Assembly (NCBI GenBank): GCA_028583605.1
Contig: CM053334.1
Coordinates: forward strand, 25,439,226-25,503,225
Direction: 5' to 3'
Source: Dastarcus helophoroides
Taxonomy: Eukaryota; Arthropoda; Insecta; Coleoptera; Bothrideridae
Length of the DNA: 64,000 nucleotides
Shown here piece by piece: positions 11,146-22,669 of the stretch (the first letter of the stretch is position 1; every line of letters starts with the position of its first letter). Made by a program: the position numbers and the translations under genes. The notes below the pieces were generated by a model. The model searched no databases, had not been told where the DNA came from, and saw only the letters and a program-made list of their open reading frames with translations.

Positions 11146-14100
11146 CAGTGGCGGCTCGCGTATGTGTACTGAGGAACTGCAGCACCTCCAGTTCAGCTTT
11201 CGAGTTTTTTCTCAAAATGTTGGTCTTTTTTGAAAACTTTTCCTTAACACTTTTTTATAGAAATTTTAAATTTTCTCTAATTTCTTTTACAAAAATTTCA
11301 TCTTTCTTTCTAAAATTTATTTTATTTCTAATGTTGATGAAAAACGCTTTTTCAAAAATTAATTTTTCTAAATCTTTTAATAAAGAAATTAATATTTCGA
11401 GAAAGAATTGAAATTTTGAAGAAAAAAGGTTAAATTTCTCTAAAAGTGTCAAAATTTTGAGAAACTAATGAAAATTTCAAGAAGCAATCTAAATTCAACT
11501 CTTCTCACATTTTGCTATTTCTCTGAAAAAAATAATACCAAATCTTCCCTTTTTTACCTGATTTTGCAATTTCTACTATATTGTAGAAAAATTTTTATTT
11601 TTTTCTAATATTTTGATTTTTTTTTTGTTGGAAAAATTTTTATTTTCCCAAATATATTTATACCAATAAATTTTCTCGAAACTACTTTTCTAGCCAATTT
11701 TGTTCTTAAAATTTTTCTGGAAATTTCAACTTCTAATTTTTTATGTTCCTCTAATTTGCTTTAAAAATGTTAGGTTTTCCACGGCATTTTGACTTTTTTA
11801 AGTTTATTTTATAATTTTGACTAACAACTTTTAGAAAAAAATCCCGACATTTCTGTGAAAATGTCAAAGTTTTGGAAAAAACCAAAAAATGTTAGGAAAA
11901 TTTTTCATTGCTACCGCATTTTGATATTTTTCTTTAAAAAAACTAATAACCGATGGATTATTTTCCTAAAATTTCGACTTTTTTGTACAGATATTTCAAA
12001 TTTTTTCTCGAAATTTCGATTTTCTTTCCACAAAAATTGGAATCTTTTAAAATTTTGACCTATTTCAGAATTTTAACTTCATTCGAAAATTTCCACTTTT
12101 GTTAAGAATTTCGTTCGTATGTTCCTAGAAATTTTGATATTTTGTGAGAATTTCGGCACTTCTGACATTTTCGATTTAATTGCAAAATGTCAACCTCAAA
12201 AACTTCCGCATTTTACAATTTATTTTTTGAAATTTAACCCTTTTTCAAATATTTGATTTGTTCTCCCAATTTTAACTTTTTTTGACAATTTATACATTTA
12301 CAAAAATATTACTGTTTTGAAAACCTACAGATTTATTAAATATTTACTTTTTGTAGAAATTTAAACATTTTTTAAGTGTTGAATTTTTCAAAATTTTGAC
12401 CTTTTTGAAAATTTTGATTTTTTCTGGTTAATTTCAAATATTCTAATGTGGCGTTTTTTCCAAATTTTGAAAAATTTCGATTTACCAAAATTTGGAAAAT
12501 TTCGATTTTCCAACATATGGAAAATTTTGATTTTTGATGATCTTCATTTTTATTAAAAATTCCAGTTATTTTTTAAATTTTCGATCTTTTCTCGAAGTTT
12601 TGATTTTTCTTTTGAAAGGACTTTTCTTTTGAAAGCTACAACTTATTTTCGAAATTTCGGCTCTTTTTTTAAATTTCGACCTTTATTTAAAAATTTTTTT
12701 TTAATTTTGATTTTTTTTTTAAATTTGGACCTTTTTTAAAATTTCGTCCTGATTTAAAAATTAAGACCCTTTTTAAAAATTTCGACTTTTTTAAAACATT
12801 TTACAGTTTTTTCAAAATGTTAACTATCGAAATTTTGAAATTTTTTTGAAAATTTCGACATTTCAAAATTTTGTCTTGTTGAGCCAAAATTATTTTAGAA
12901 AGTGCTGACATCTTTTAATATTCAATAATACCGTTTGTCATCCCCTTAGGACCTAAAAATGCGTCTTGTTTCGAAATTTTTTTTCAGGTTTTCGAAAATT
13001 TCCACTTTTTAAATGTTGCCTTGTTCGAACAAAATTGTTTTTCAAAACCCAATTTTTTGCTTGTAAAAGAAAATTTTAAATTTTAATGTTCAGTTAAATA
13101 TCCTTTTTCACCCTGCTTGGGGTTAACATTTTTAAAATCGATTAAATACGTGTTTAGTAATTGCTTTCATGAATTCGTTATATAGAAATTTTAACAAAAA
13201 ATGTTCAGAAAAAAACCATGAAGTTTCTCCAAAAATGTCAACATTTTGGGAAGAAACGAAGAAATTAAAAAAAAAAGTTATTTTCAATTTTGACAAAAAT
13301 ATTGAATTTTCAGAAAAATATTGAATTTTCAGAAAAATTTTTAATTTTGAGAAAAATATTAAATTGTGAGAAAAATATTGAATTTCAAAAAAAATAAACC
13401 TTCTAAATTTCAACTTTTTGCGATTTGATATTTCCCTAATAAAAACTTACCACTATTATAGAACCAAAGAAAATTCTGAATTGAAATTTCCAATTTTTCT
13501 AGAACTGTTATTTTTATTTGTTAAATTTATTCCCGGAATTATCAAGTCTGTCAAATTTCGTTAAAAAATAGATTAAGATTTAAAGATTAAGCTCAAAATT
13601 TGGAGAAAAAGCGGACAACATTTCAAGAAAAAAGTTGAAATTTGTTATTTTTACATAAATTTTTTGAAAAAATAGCAATGTCGGAATCAATGAAAAAAAA
13701 AACAATTTTTAAAAATAAATTAATTGTCAAAAATATTTTCGAAATTTCGACTTTTAAAGTAGGAATTATTGAAATTTTCAAAAATGAGTCAACATTTCTA
13801 GAAAAGTCGAAATTTCAAAATTAAAAATAGTAAAAATCAAAAATTAATTGACAATTTAATGTTCTAATTTAAATTTTTTCTAGTAATTTTGAAGCTGCCA
13901 GAGAAGCTTCAAAGATCAAATATCTCAGCTTGAAGTCGATCCTTCGTAATTAAAATTCACATTTTTGGAATTTAGTTGTAATTGAACTGCAAGTTCTTTT
14001 TCGAAATTTGTTTCAAAACTTTGAACAATTTTAAAAATAGAAATTTTTCTTACTATTTCTTTAATTTTGAGTTTGAATTCGACATTTTTCTTAAAAAGTT

Positions 14101-14385
14101 TATATTTAAAAAGAAAAAAATATCGTTTTAAAAAATATATATTTTAAGCTCAGGAAACTTTCTAAAAAACCAGTTAAAATTCATTATTTAATCACGAAAT
14201 TCCAATTTTTTCTCGAAATTTTGCATTTTCGACTTTTCCTAAAGTTGAGATATCTATTGGAGGTTCGTTGGGAAGCAACAGAGGTGGTTTATGTTATTAA
14301 CTTTTTGAACTCATCTGCTTTTACACAATTTTAACACAAACGCCGTCGCAGCACCCCCTCTAGTTTTAGCTACTAGCCGCCACTG
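11146..14385. mobile_element. Large non-autonomous hAT-like element filled with skewed AT array
   Basis: Left end CAGTGGCGGCTCGCGTA; right end read inward CAGTGGCGGCTAGTAGCTAA. Both are followed internally by GC-richer subterminal sequence (AGCACCTCC left, AGGGGGTGCTGC right). The 8-bp duplication CAGATTAT is perfect (11138-11145 and 14386-14393). The interior (about 11200-14250) carries no transposase, only the strand-skewed degenerate array with words such as GAAAATTTCGAC, pyrimidine-rich on + except around 13180-13860. It inserted into the outer hAT element, whose ends start with the same 11 bases, so one transposase family may have moved both. Confidence 0.85.
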
Positions 14386-14967
14386 CAGATTATAATAGCG
14401 AATCAATATTTGGTTTGCACCCACAAGTACAACCTAATGCTTGCTTATGGGCAAGTATTTTAGGCGAACAAAATATAAGTTAAGGCGCAGGTGCATATGT
14501 GTAAAGCAAAGTTTGCAGTCTAGCCTGTAAACTTTGCAAACCATGGACCCAATAATGTCGTCAAACCCTTACGAATCGGTGGAATCCGCTATGGTCAGCA
14601 GTATGTTTGGTAACCATAAATCTGTTATCAATAAATAAAATAAATAACATAAAGAACAATTTACTTTCTTTTTTCTCCCAGCGTTATTTTGGAGGTTGCG
14701 CAAACCTGCAAACCTTAGCACTGGCCGCCACTGGAAGGAATTAAATGAAGTATTTTTCACCCAATTCGTTGTTTATTTTTGATGAAAAGAATTGTTACAT
14801 GTGCGGCAACAGGTGAATGTCATTTAGAGAATTCGTTGTTGTGAATAAGTTTTTAAATAAATTATTAGTTTATTTAGTTTAAAACTAAAACAAATACATC
14901 CTTGTCAATTAACATACCATGCTTTTGCCAAACTGTTTGTAACTTTGGATAGTTGATCACATTAAGT

Positions 14968-15162
14968 CGGCGTTTCCCAAACTTTTTTTTGTGTTGGACC
15001 GGTTGTCTTTGATACTTCCTCTTTGGAACTCACGAAAACATCTTTTTAACTATTTTAGTGTATAAATATTGACCATTTGCGAGTATGAAGACAATTCTGT
15101 CACCCGGTATTTTATTTTCGTGGCCCGGTACCAAGTCGCGAACCACCACTTGGGAAATCCTA
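14968..15162. mobile_element. hAT-type MITE, copy in tandem unit 1
   Basis: 195 bp, starting CGGCGTTTCCCAAAC and ending CTTGGGAAATCCTA. Flanks CATTAAGT and CGTGAAGT are decayed versions of the duplication seen intact around copy 3. Confidence 0.7.
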
Positions 15163-15434
15163 CGTGAAGTAATTTTTCTGTTCATTTTTCATGATTGGTT
15201 AGCACTTGTTCTGACTTCACTGATATCGACAGTAATTTGGCTTAGGACCAAGAAATAAGAATATGTTTGCGGCAACAAGTGAATGTCATTCAGGAGAATT
15301 CGTTGTTGTGAATAAGTTTCTAAATAAATTATTAGTTTATATAGTTTAAAACTAAAACAAATACGTCCTCGTCAATTAACAGACTATGCTTTTGCCAAAC
15401 TGTTTGTAACTTTGGATAGTTTTTTACGTTAAGT

Positions 15435-15628
15435 CATCGTTTCCCAAACTTTTTTTGTGCTGGACCGGTTGTCTTTGATACTTCCTCTTTGGGACCCACG
15501 AAAACATCTTTTTAACTATTTTAGTGTATAAATATTGACCATTTGCGAGTATGAAGACAATTCTGTCACCCGGTATTTTATTTTCGTGCCCCGGTACCAA
15601 GTCGCGAACCACCACTTGGGAAATCCTA
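15435..15628. mobile_element. hAT-type MITE, copy in tandem unit 2
   Basis: 194 bp between CGTTAAGT (15427-15434) and CGTGAAGT (15629-15636). Very similar to the unit 1 copy, including the derived right end GGGAAATCCTA. Confidence 0.7.
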
Positions 15629-15853
15629 CGTGAAGTAATTTTTCTGTTCATTTTTCATGATTGGTTAGCACTTGTTCTGATTCACTGATATCGACAGTAA
15701 TTTGATTTAGGACCAAGAAATAAGAATATGTTTGCGGCAACAAGTGAATGTCATTCAGAGAATTCGTTGTTGTGAATAAGTTTATAAATAAATTATTACA
15801 GACTATGCTTTTGCCAAACTGCTTGTAACTTTGGATAGTTGATTACGTTAAGT

Positions 15854-16037
15854 CGGCGTTTACCAAACTTTTTCGTGCTGGACCGGTTGTCTTTGATACT
15901 TCCTCTTTACGACCCACTTTTTAACTATTTTAGTATATAAATATTGATCATTTGCGAGTATGAAAACAATTCCGCGACCCGGTTTTTTATTTTTGTGGCC
16001 CACTACTGGATCGCAAGCCACCACTTGGGAAACGCTG
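15854..16037. mobile_element. hAT-type MITE with intact target duplication, tandem unit 3
   Basis: 184 bp. Left end CGGCGTTTACCAAAC; right end read inward CAGCGTTTCCCAAGTGG. The 8-bp duplication CGTTAAGT is perfect at 15846-15853 and 16038-16045. No coding capacity. This copy keeps the ancestral right end, so unit 3 branched off before units 1 and 2 split. Confidence 0.8.
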
Positions 16038-16140
16038 CGTTAAGTTATTTTTCTGTTAATTTTTCATGACTAGTTAGCATTTGTTTTGATTCACCGATAT
16101 CGACAGTAGTTTGGCTTAGGACCAAGAAATAAGAATATGT

Positions 16141-16902
16141 TTTTAGAAATATAAGCCTTAAGGAAGTAAATGTAGGTGTTAAACCACCTGCATTAACGTC
16201 CATTATTTACCAAAATAACTAGTTTATAATAGAAGAATGAAAAATACTTATAATTGTTTAAAACTATGGTGCTTATCGACAAGTCGTTGCCGGAAAGAAT
16301 TCTAAAAGATGAATATAATGTGGGAAAAATCTTCCTTTATCAGCGTTGCTATTGTTCTAATATGATTAAAATATTTGTTCCTATGATAGTCGCGCTTGAT
16401 CACTTTTGTCCGAATTTTAAAATACATGGTTTACAGTTAATCTTTTTTTATACAGTTTTGACGCCGCCTCGTGAACACGAATTATATGGCAAAAGAATAA
16501 TAAAACTTCTTATCTAAATTCGCGAACAGCATATTCAACGTTTATCGCTTTGGGAAGATCACTTAATAAAATTAGCATAATTGTGTTTTCTATTCAGTTG
16601 TCTTGTGAGTACATTATTAGTCGTAAAGTGCTAATGGTACCTAGCACAAAAAAAGTGTTAAAGCTGTCGCTCCTAGATTATCTCTTGTTAAACAAGTTAA
16701 AGACTCATAACCATTTTATAATCATTACCACTTTCGCTTATATTATACGCAACGCCTGTATTTATTCTCTGAATAATTGTTATTACTTTGTTGCAGAATC
16801 CCCAATCAAAATAATGAATCAAATACAGAAAACGCATTTCGCGCTAACGTAATTTATTTTTGATTAAATTCAAGTGCCGTATTAGTTGATTAAGTGTTAA
16901 AA
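16141..16902 (+). promoter_or_regulatory. Upstream region of the GAS2-like gene with candidate 5' UTR exon
   Basis: No coding homology. A pyrimidine-rich tract ending TTACTTTGTTGCAG at 16796 is a plausible splice acceptor; if used, a 5' UTR exon would run 16797-17076 and contain a 12-codon upstream open frame (ATG 16814, TAA ending 16852). An in-frame TAA at 16891-16893 lies just before the gene's ATG. Neither the acceptor nor a transcription start can be proven here. Confidence 0.35.
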
Positions 16903-17076
16903 ATGAGCACCGTTTTATTGGAAGCAAGGCCGTTTAGGCCGTTTAAATCTAGCGAAGAGTATTTATACGCGATGAAGGAGGATCTGGCGGAGTGGCTTCA
17001 AATGCTCTATCCTCATCTGAACATCAACGTAGAAAATTTCATGGAGAAGTTGGAAACGGGAGTGGCTTTGTGTGAG
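16903..17076 (+). CDS. pigs: GAS2-like (pickled eggs) first coding exon
   Basis: 58 codons in phase 0, starting [20 protein letters not shown] and ending GVALCE. Known: GAS2-family proteins link actin filaments and microtubules through an N-terminal calponin-homology domain and a C-terminal GAR domain; the Drosophila member is pickled eggs (Pigs). The exon encodes the conserved N-terminal leader and the first part of the calponin-homology domain ([18 protein letters not shown], then [13 protein letters not shown]). ATG 16903 is chosen because an in-frame stop (16891-16893) directly precedes it and AAAATG is a good insect start context. The exon ends at GAG followed by GTAAGT. Without splicing the frame would stop after seven more codons. 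No later exon was recognised, so the rest of the gene lies beyond the window or was missed. GC content and codon use stand out from the AT-rich neighbourhood, as expected of a selected exon. Confidence 0.88.
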
Positions 17077-17082
17077 GTAAGT
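17077..17082 (+). other. Splice donor of GAS2-like exon
   Basis: GAG followed by GTAAGT is a consensus U1 donor site. The intron beginning here extends at least to the end of the window (about 46.9 kb). Confidence 0.85.
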
Positions 17083-18338
17083 TTCTTAATTTTTTAGAGA
17101 AATTTTAGCAAGCTAGGATTTTGACCATTTAGCAAAATTAATTGTAAAATGACTACAACTTTCAGGCACATATCAATATCAAGTGTCGATTGAGCCAATT
17201 TTTCAGTCACAGACAAGAAACCAAGTTAATAAAAAACGTGTAAATAAAATATAAAAGACAGTTTGCTACGATGCACTTAATTTAAACAAATAAAGCAGTT
17301 CGTTCATTTCTCTGCACGAAAGCATCACGTCGGATTACTTAATACAATAAAATGCAATTGGCTCACGCAAATCTCTGAATAAATAAAAACGAAATCCTAT
17401 TTGACATTCATTCCTGTCGAGTTACATTATGAAAGTACTTAACCGTTTATATTACGAATCTTGTCATTAGTGTGTTTTAAAACAGTTACTTTATTTATAT
17501 CAGCATTGTCGGTGAGTCATACCTGATGCTAAGACAGACTTGTCATGCCATTTTCGAAAAACCGTAGGCTAGTAAGATTTGCGTATCTGGATTTTATAAA
17601 AATGGCATGCGAAGGTTGTTTTAACTTATTCAACGACGTTGGTTTTGCAGATTAGATTGGGTGTACAAAACGATTTTACATCGCTGCTTTTGTTCTTGAC
17701 CTGCCTTAACAGATAACTGGTAACAAACTTTTTCCGGATAGAGGCGGTTTGTTATTATATATATTTATATATTAGACAAAAAGGCGTTACTTAATAAAGA
17801 AACAGAGCAAATTTCTCTTTGACTTATCAAGGGTACCAGATAATTTAATCGTACTGAACGTTTTTTGATAAAAATAATTTATAACATTTAAAACCACTGA
17901 AAGTTTCCAAAAAATTAAATATTATTTCTTGGAATATTTAAAGGCGCTTGGAAATTCGTACTTTTGGTATTTACTTTGTGGGAAATTGGTCTACTTATTA
18001 GAAGTTTCTAGTGACACACATACATTGTCCAAAAATAATTGATTTCGCGGTATTCCATTAAAAAAGTAACCACGTAAATCTGCGATATATCTAAGGTGTT
18101 GCTTTTTTGTCAGACTACGTTATAATACTTACTTTCGTTCAGTTTGCTCGAATGTCTAGTAATGTAAACAATAATACAGTTATAACTATGTAAGTGGAGC
18201 ACAACAGACAACACAAGCCGCTAAATATATATTTCCTGTTGGTATAATATAGGAGATAAATTAAATATTTCACAACTTTTTGTCACCTCTACTTCTTCTT
18301 CAAAATTATTTTTTTTCTGAAACTCCAGCTTTTCTAAT
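17083..18338 (+). other. Start of long first intron, mostly non-repetitive
   Basis: No transposon or array is recognisable. This is the longest array-free stretch next to the exon and a reasonable place for intronic regulatory sequence, but no specific element can be named. Confidence 0.4.
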
Positions 18339-18342
18339 ATAT

Positions 18343-18745
18343 TGTAACGCAATGTAAATACATGGAATAGAATTTAGAATGGAATTTTAGAATTTAGTAA
18401 ATAAAAGAAGTTTCTAGAAAAATCTGATAAGGGGAAAGCGGCCGTGATAACGAAACAAACGGCAGATAAGCGTTCCACTAATTTCGGCAAACGATAAGCC
18501 TTATCTGCCGAAAAGTTCTAGAAGCTGGGAGCCAAAACTATAAAAGGCGTTCAGTTTTCCCTCAAGTAAAGGCGTTCAGCTTTCCCTCAAGTAAGTCAGT
18601 TAGAATCAGTGTAATTAGTGAGTAAGTAGAAGTCAATAATAAGTGAGTTAATTAATTTCAATTGTGGTGATCCAAGTTGAGTTCAGTAATAAAGTGGGTA
18701 TAATCCATCACGTGTAATCAATTCGAACCGGATAAGCCCGTAACA
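18343..18745 (+). mobile_element. Solo LTR (probable Ty3/gypsy-type), copy 1
   Basis: 403 bp, starting TGTAACGCAATG and ending CCCGTAACA (TG...CA), between 4-bp repeats ATAT (18339-18342 and 18746-18749). Inside: TATAAAAGG as TATA box near 18540, AATAAA near 18690, and a 24-bp direct duplication around GGCGTTCAG and TTTCCCTCAAGTAA. Four-base duplications are usual for gypsy-group elements. No internal retrotransposon sequence adjoins, so it is a recombination remnant. A diverged second copy lies at 48978-49310. Confidence 0.75.
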
Positions 18746-18918
18746 ATATCTTATCTACAATACTGAAAAGTTTACTAATAAAACTGTATAAAAGTAATCA
18801 ACAGCTTTCACGAAAATTTAAAACAGGAATTCTAAAATATAACAAAAAATGACGCATCCACCAAGTTAATCTTAAGTGGTGGAACAGTCGAAATTATTTG
18901 GTTTCAGAGCACGATTTA

Positions 18919-21503
18919 CAGGGCCGTGCGGTAAATTTTTTCAGTATGATGCAACTCTTCGAAATGTCGATCTTCGATTTCAACTTTCAAAAATTTAAAC
19001 TTTTGAAAAACTTTACTTTTAAAAATTTCGACCTTTTTGAAATTTTTTACTTCTACTTTTATCAAAATTTTGTACTTTCTTAAAAATTTAACTTTTTAAA
19101 AAGGTTTAATAAATGTGTTTACTTTTTGTTTCAGATTCGATTTTTTTGAAAGATCGAATGTTTCAAATTTTGACCATTTTCAGGATTTTGAGTTGTTTTG
19201 CACATTTGAAATTTTCTTCAGAATTTTGATTTTCATAGTTTTATTTTTGGAGGAATTTCGTCTGTTCTAAAATTTTTGATTTTGTCGCAAAATCTCGACT
19301 TGTTAAAATCTCGCGATCTGTCATTTAGTAATCTTCAATTTTTTTTTAAATTTCGGTAGATTTTCAAACATTTGATTTGTTCTCTCAGTTTTCACTTTAC
19401 TTGAAGATTTTGACTTTCAAAAAATTTTTCTTTTTTGAAAACTTTTGACCTTATTAAAATATTTACTTTTTATGGACTTTTTAATAATTAAGTGTGTATC
19501 TTTCAAATATTTTTGTAGAATGATGTCTTTTTCTCAATAATCTTTTATTATTTTTCTCACAATTTTGATTTTTCTTCAGTATCATCTTTCAGTGCGAATA
19601 TTTCGGAAATATTTTTCGTGGTAAATTTTATGCAATTTTTTATTTTTTCAAAATAGTCGGCTTCGAATATTTTGTTCTCTTTCTTAGTTTTCACTTTTAT
19701 CGAAAAATTCCGTAACCTTTTTTAAATTTTCGATTGCTTCTTAAAGTTTAAACTGGTTTTTGAAAGTTATGTCTTATTTTCGAAATTTCGACCTTTTGTT
19801 CTAGATTTCTAAAAAGAAATTTTAATATTCCGGTTTTTTTTAAAGTTTGAAATCTTTTTAAAGTTTTGTCTTGGTTTCATAATTTGTCCCTTTTTGAAAA
19901 TAAGCCATTTCTTTAAACTTACTTTTTTTTTCAAAATTTTAACTTTCTTGAAGTTATTCAATTTTCTTTTTTCACCCTTCTAAAATTTTGTCTTACGGGA
20001 GCCAAAATTGCGTTCGAAAAACTTTATTATTAGCTTATAAAACAAAATTTAAAAATTTTTCAGTCGATCTCTTTATAAAAACCTTTTTTGACCGCAGTTC
20101 AAAATCAACCAGAATGTGAGTATTAAAGAGATCTTTGGACAGATATATTTCCATGGGTCATATATAAACACTTATATGTATACGATCCATATTAATCGAA
20201 CTAAAGGGTTTTTCTTAGTACATAGGCGTAGTCATAGTACGGCAGGAATGAACAATTGCCCTCCTCTGTCTTATGCACTCACGGCAAAAAACATGTATTC
20301 GGTCGGGAAGACTTTTTTTATCTAAAATTTCAACTTTGTTGTAAAACTCCTGCCGTTTTCTCGAAATTTCGACCATTTTTGCTCGTCTCCTATATTGGTC
20401 TTCCTTTTCAAAATATCAATTTCATTCTTAAAATTAGACTTTCTGCTCAAAATTTCAGTTTCTTTAGCAATTCTACTTTTTTCTAAAATGTGTTTTTTTT
20501 TCTTTTTTCTCAAAAATTGACTTTTTATTAATTTCTGTTTTATAATAGGAACTTTCATCTCAGAATGTTTCTCTTTTTTTTTCGAAATTAAAACGTATTC
20601 ACAAAATTTGACTTTTTTCAAAATTAACATTTTTCGATTTTGTTCTAAATTGTTCCTTTTTTTCTAGAAATGTCGTCGACTTTGTGTTCAAGATTCATCT
20701 CTTGAAAATTTCCCTAATTTTTCACAAATATTAGCTTTTACTGCAAATGTTTTAATTTTTAGTTTTTTGGCTTTTTTGACTTCTGGAAAATTTAACCTTT
20801 TTTAAAGTTAGACACATTTCTCAAAATTTGGAATTTTTTTAAACATTGTCTTTACGTTCGAAATTATTTTACTAATTATCTTGAAATTTAACTTTTTCTA
20901 AAAATAACAAAATCTAGCTTTTTTCTTTGGAAAATTTTACTTTTTTTAAGTTTTCGATGGTTTCTCGAAGCATTTTAAATTTGATTTTTCTTTCGTTTTA
21001 TGGTTTTTCTAAAAATTACAAATATATCTTGTTCTCTAAATTTCAGATTGTTCTCAAAGAAATGTATTTTCTCAAACTTTGACTTGCTTTGAGAACTTTC
21101 GACTTTCTTTAATGTAATTCAATTTTTTTCGAGATAGTTTCATTTTTTGCATACTTGGACTTTTCCTGAAAACTTCTGTTTCTGGAAATTTACATGTTTA
21201 CTAAAAATTAGTTAAAAATTGTAATAAAAATATTTCGTGGGAACATATGACTTTTTTTCAACTTTATATAAGGTCAGTAACTTTAAAAATTTAGGGTCTC
21301 TTTCAAATTGGTCATTTTTTGGAAATTTTATCGATCTTTGTCAATGCGGCAAATACAGCTCTTCAACCGCATTTGCCCACCCTTGACAGACCGATTTTGA
21401 AAAACGATGTTTTTAGTTATATTTTGATTTAGCTGCTTGTGCCGCCCCTTAAGGTGCCACCTGATGCGATTGCCTCCTTGCATCACAGCACGGCACGCCC
21501 CTG
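18919..21503. mobile_element. Large non-autonomous hAT-like element filled with skewed AT array
   Basis: Left end CAGGGCCGTGCGGTAAAT; right end read inward CAGGGGCGTGCCGTGCTGTG. Flanking 8-mers ACGATTTA (18911-18918) and ACTATTTG (21504-21511) match at 6 of 8. The 2.6-kb interior is the pyrimidine-rich degenerate array, with one GC-richer insert near 20222-20290 that may be another small element. No transposase. The ends differ from the CAGTGGCGG elements, so it is a separate family with the same kind of cargo. Confidence 0.6.
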
Positions 21504-21511
21504 ACTATTTG

Positions 21512-22502
21512 AATGAGATGTTTGTTTCTGAAAGCTATCCTAACACATCAACTTTAATGTTAAATGTTTATGGTAATTACTCTATACTTACAAAAATATT
21601 CACGTGCTTATTTTCCCTAGACCAATTCCGAACTACTTGAGATGAGGTCTATGAAGTAAAATAAGGATCCGTTGGTTGCCATGATTTATAAAATTCTCAT
21701 CGTCCTGGGCCATTTCCTTCATTCATAAAGCTCAAAATGTTTAATGATTCTCGGAAAATATCTCTTCACTCTTAGTTACGTTAGCACACTTGTATCCATT
21801 TTTTTTTAAATATTTTTCACTGTTCGCAATTTCAAATTAACTTGGGTCTACTTTTAAAGCAAATACAAAGATTTCAGGGCCCTCAGAGGCAAAATCGCTT
21901 CTTGATTATCCGCATTTTTCTATATTTTCTGTCTATTGACATTTTATACCTAAACAAGATTTTATTTCTGCATTAGAATTTGTTTATACTTTCTTATTCC
22001 CAATCCAAATCGAACTGTGGCCCATGTTGTATATGAAATTATAGGGTAATACGGTTGAATGGTAAAAAAAAATATATGGTTTGCATTCAAATCCGTTCAC
22101 GTAGTGTACATATCAATGATTTGATTTATTTATTATTAATTCCTTAAATATTATAAATATATTATTAACAAACATCTAAGAATAAACAACTTTAATATAG
22201 TTAGTATCATACGAAGTTTATTTCCAGTACTGAATCATTTCCTTTACACATTTGGATTTATTTTAATTCATTTTTACTCGCTCTTCGGATACCTAACAGA
22301 CATGAATATTAAGCGAAACTATAACTCAAGGTATCTTAATTATTTGAATGAAAAAAAATCCCATTCGAAAATAACGTATTAGATATCATCCAGTCTAAGC
22401 AATTTGATTCGTTTTTATTTTATTTCTTTTTTTCAAAATGAAACTTACAACCATGAGAAAAATTTGATATAGAATAACTAATTTGTTATTAGCAAAACTC
22501 GA
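21512..22502. other. Anonymous intronic stretch
   Basis: AT-rich, no gene, array or transposon recognised. Confidence 0.4.
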
Positions 22503-22652
22503 AATTAAAATACAAATCATGTGCCCTGAAACAAAGAAAGTTTAAAAAACACAACAAACCTTTGTTGTGTTTTTTAATCTTTTTTGGTTTCAGGGGACAA
22601 GATTGATATTTCAATTTTTGAAGATAACTAAGGATCAAGCCATTCCACCAAA
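22503..22652 (+). mobile_element. Hairpin element copy with near-complete stem
   Basis: Left arm CCCTGAAACAAAGAAAG and AAAAAACACAACAAACC is followed immediately by its complement TTTGTTGTGTTTTTTAATC and GGTTTCAGGGGACAAG. The hinge is at 22560/22561 with no loop. The tail GATAACTAAGGATC ... ATTCCACCAAA occurs only on the right. No clear flanking duplication. Confidence 0.75.
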
Positions 22653-22669
22653 GGCAAAGGTCGATTATG

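Larger units (their letters stand above)
10242..14733 (-). mobile_element. hAT element (outer), interrupted by a second hAT-like element
   Basis: Ends: CAGTGGCGGCTGGTGCTAA at the left; the right end read inward is CAGTGGCGGCCAGTGCTAA. The 8-bp target duplication GAAGGAAT is perfect (10234-10241 and 14734-14741). Eight-base duplications and CAG-starting ends are typical of the hAT superfamily. Without the nested element at 11146-14385 and that element's duplicated 8 bp the length is about 1.24 kb, so most of a full hAT gene has been lost. A hAT C-terminal domain relic lies within on the minus strand. Confidence 0.85.
14803..16140. repeat. Tandem array of three ~466-bp units
   Basis: The word GCGGCAACA starts copies at 14803, 15269 and 15734 (spacing 466 and 465). 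Each copy ends in GGACCAAGAAATAAGAATATG. Copy 3 lacks about 60 bp near 15800 and is more diverged in its second half. Each copy holds one hAT-type MITE at the same place. Confidence 0.9.

Noticed and set aside
14803..16140. Possible CRISPR array because of regular repeats
   Set aside because: Units are 466 bp, contain a MITE, and the context is eukaryotic.
16254..16852. Two open frames of 87 and 100 codons upstream of the GAS2-like exon
   Set aside because: No protein-family features; composition is that of non-coding AT-rich DNA. They overlap the proposed promoter and 5' UTR.
20322..20630. 102-codon lysine-rich open frame on the minus strand
   Set aside because: It is array sequence inside the hAT-like element at 18919-21503; purine-rich DNA encodes K/E/R/S-rich frames by composition alone.
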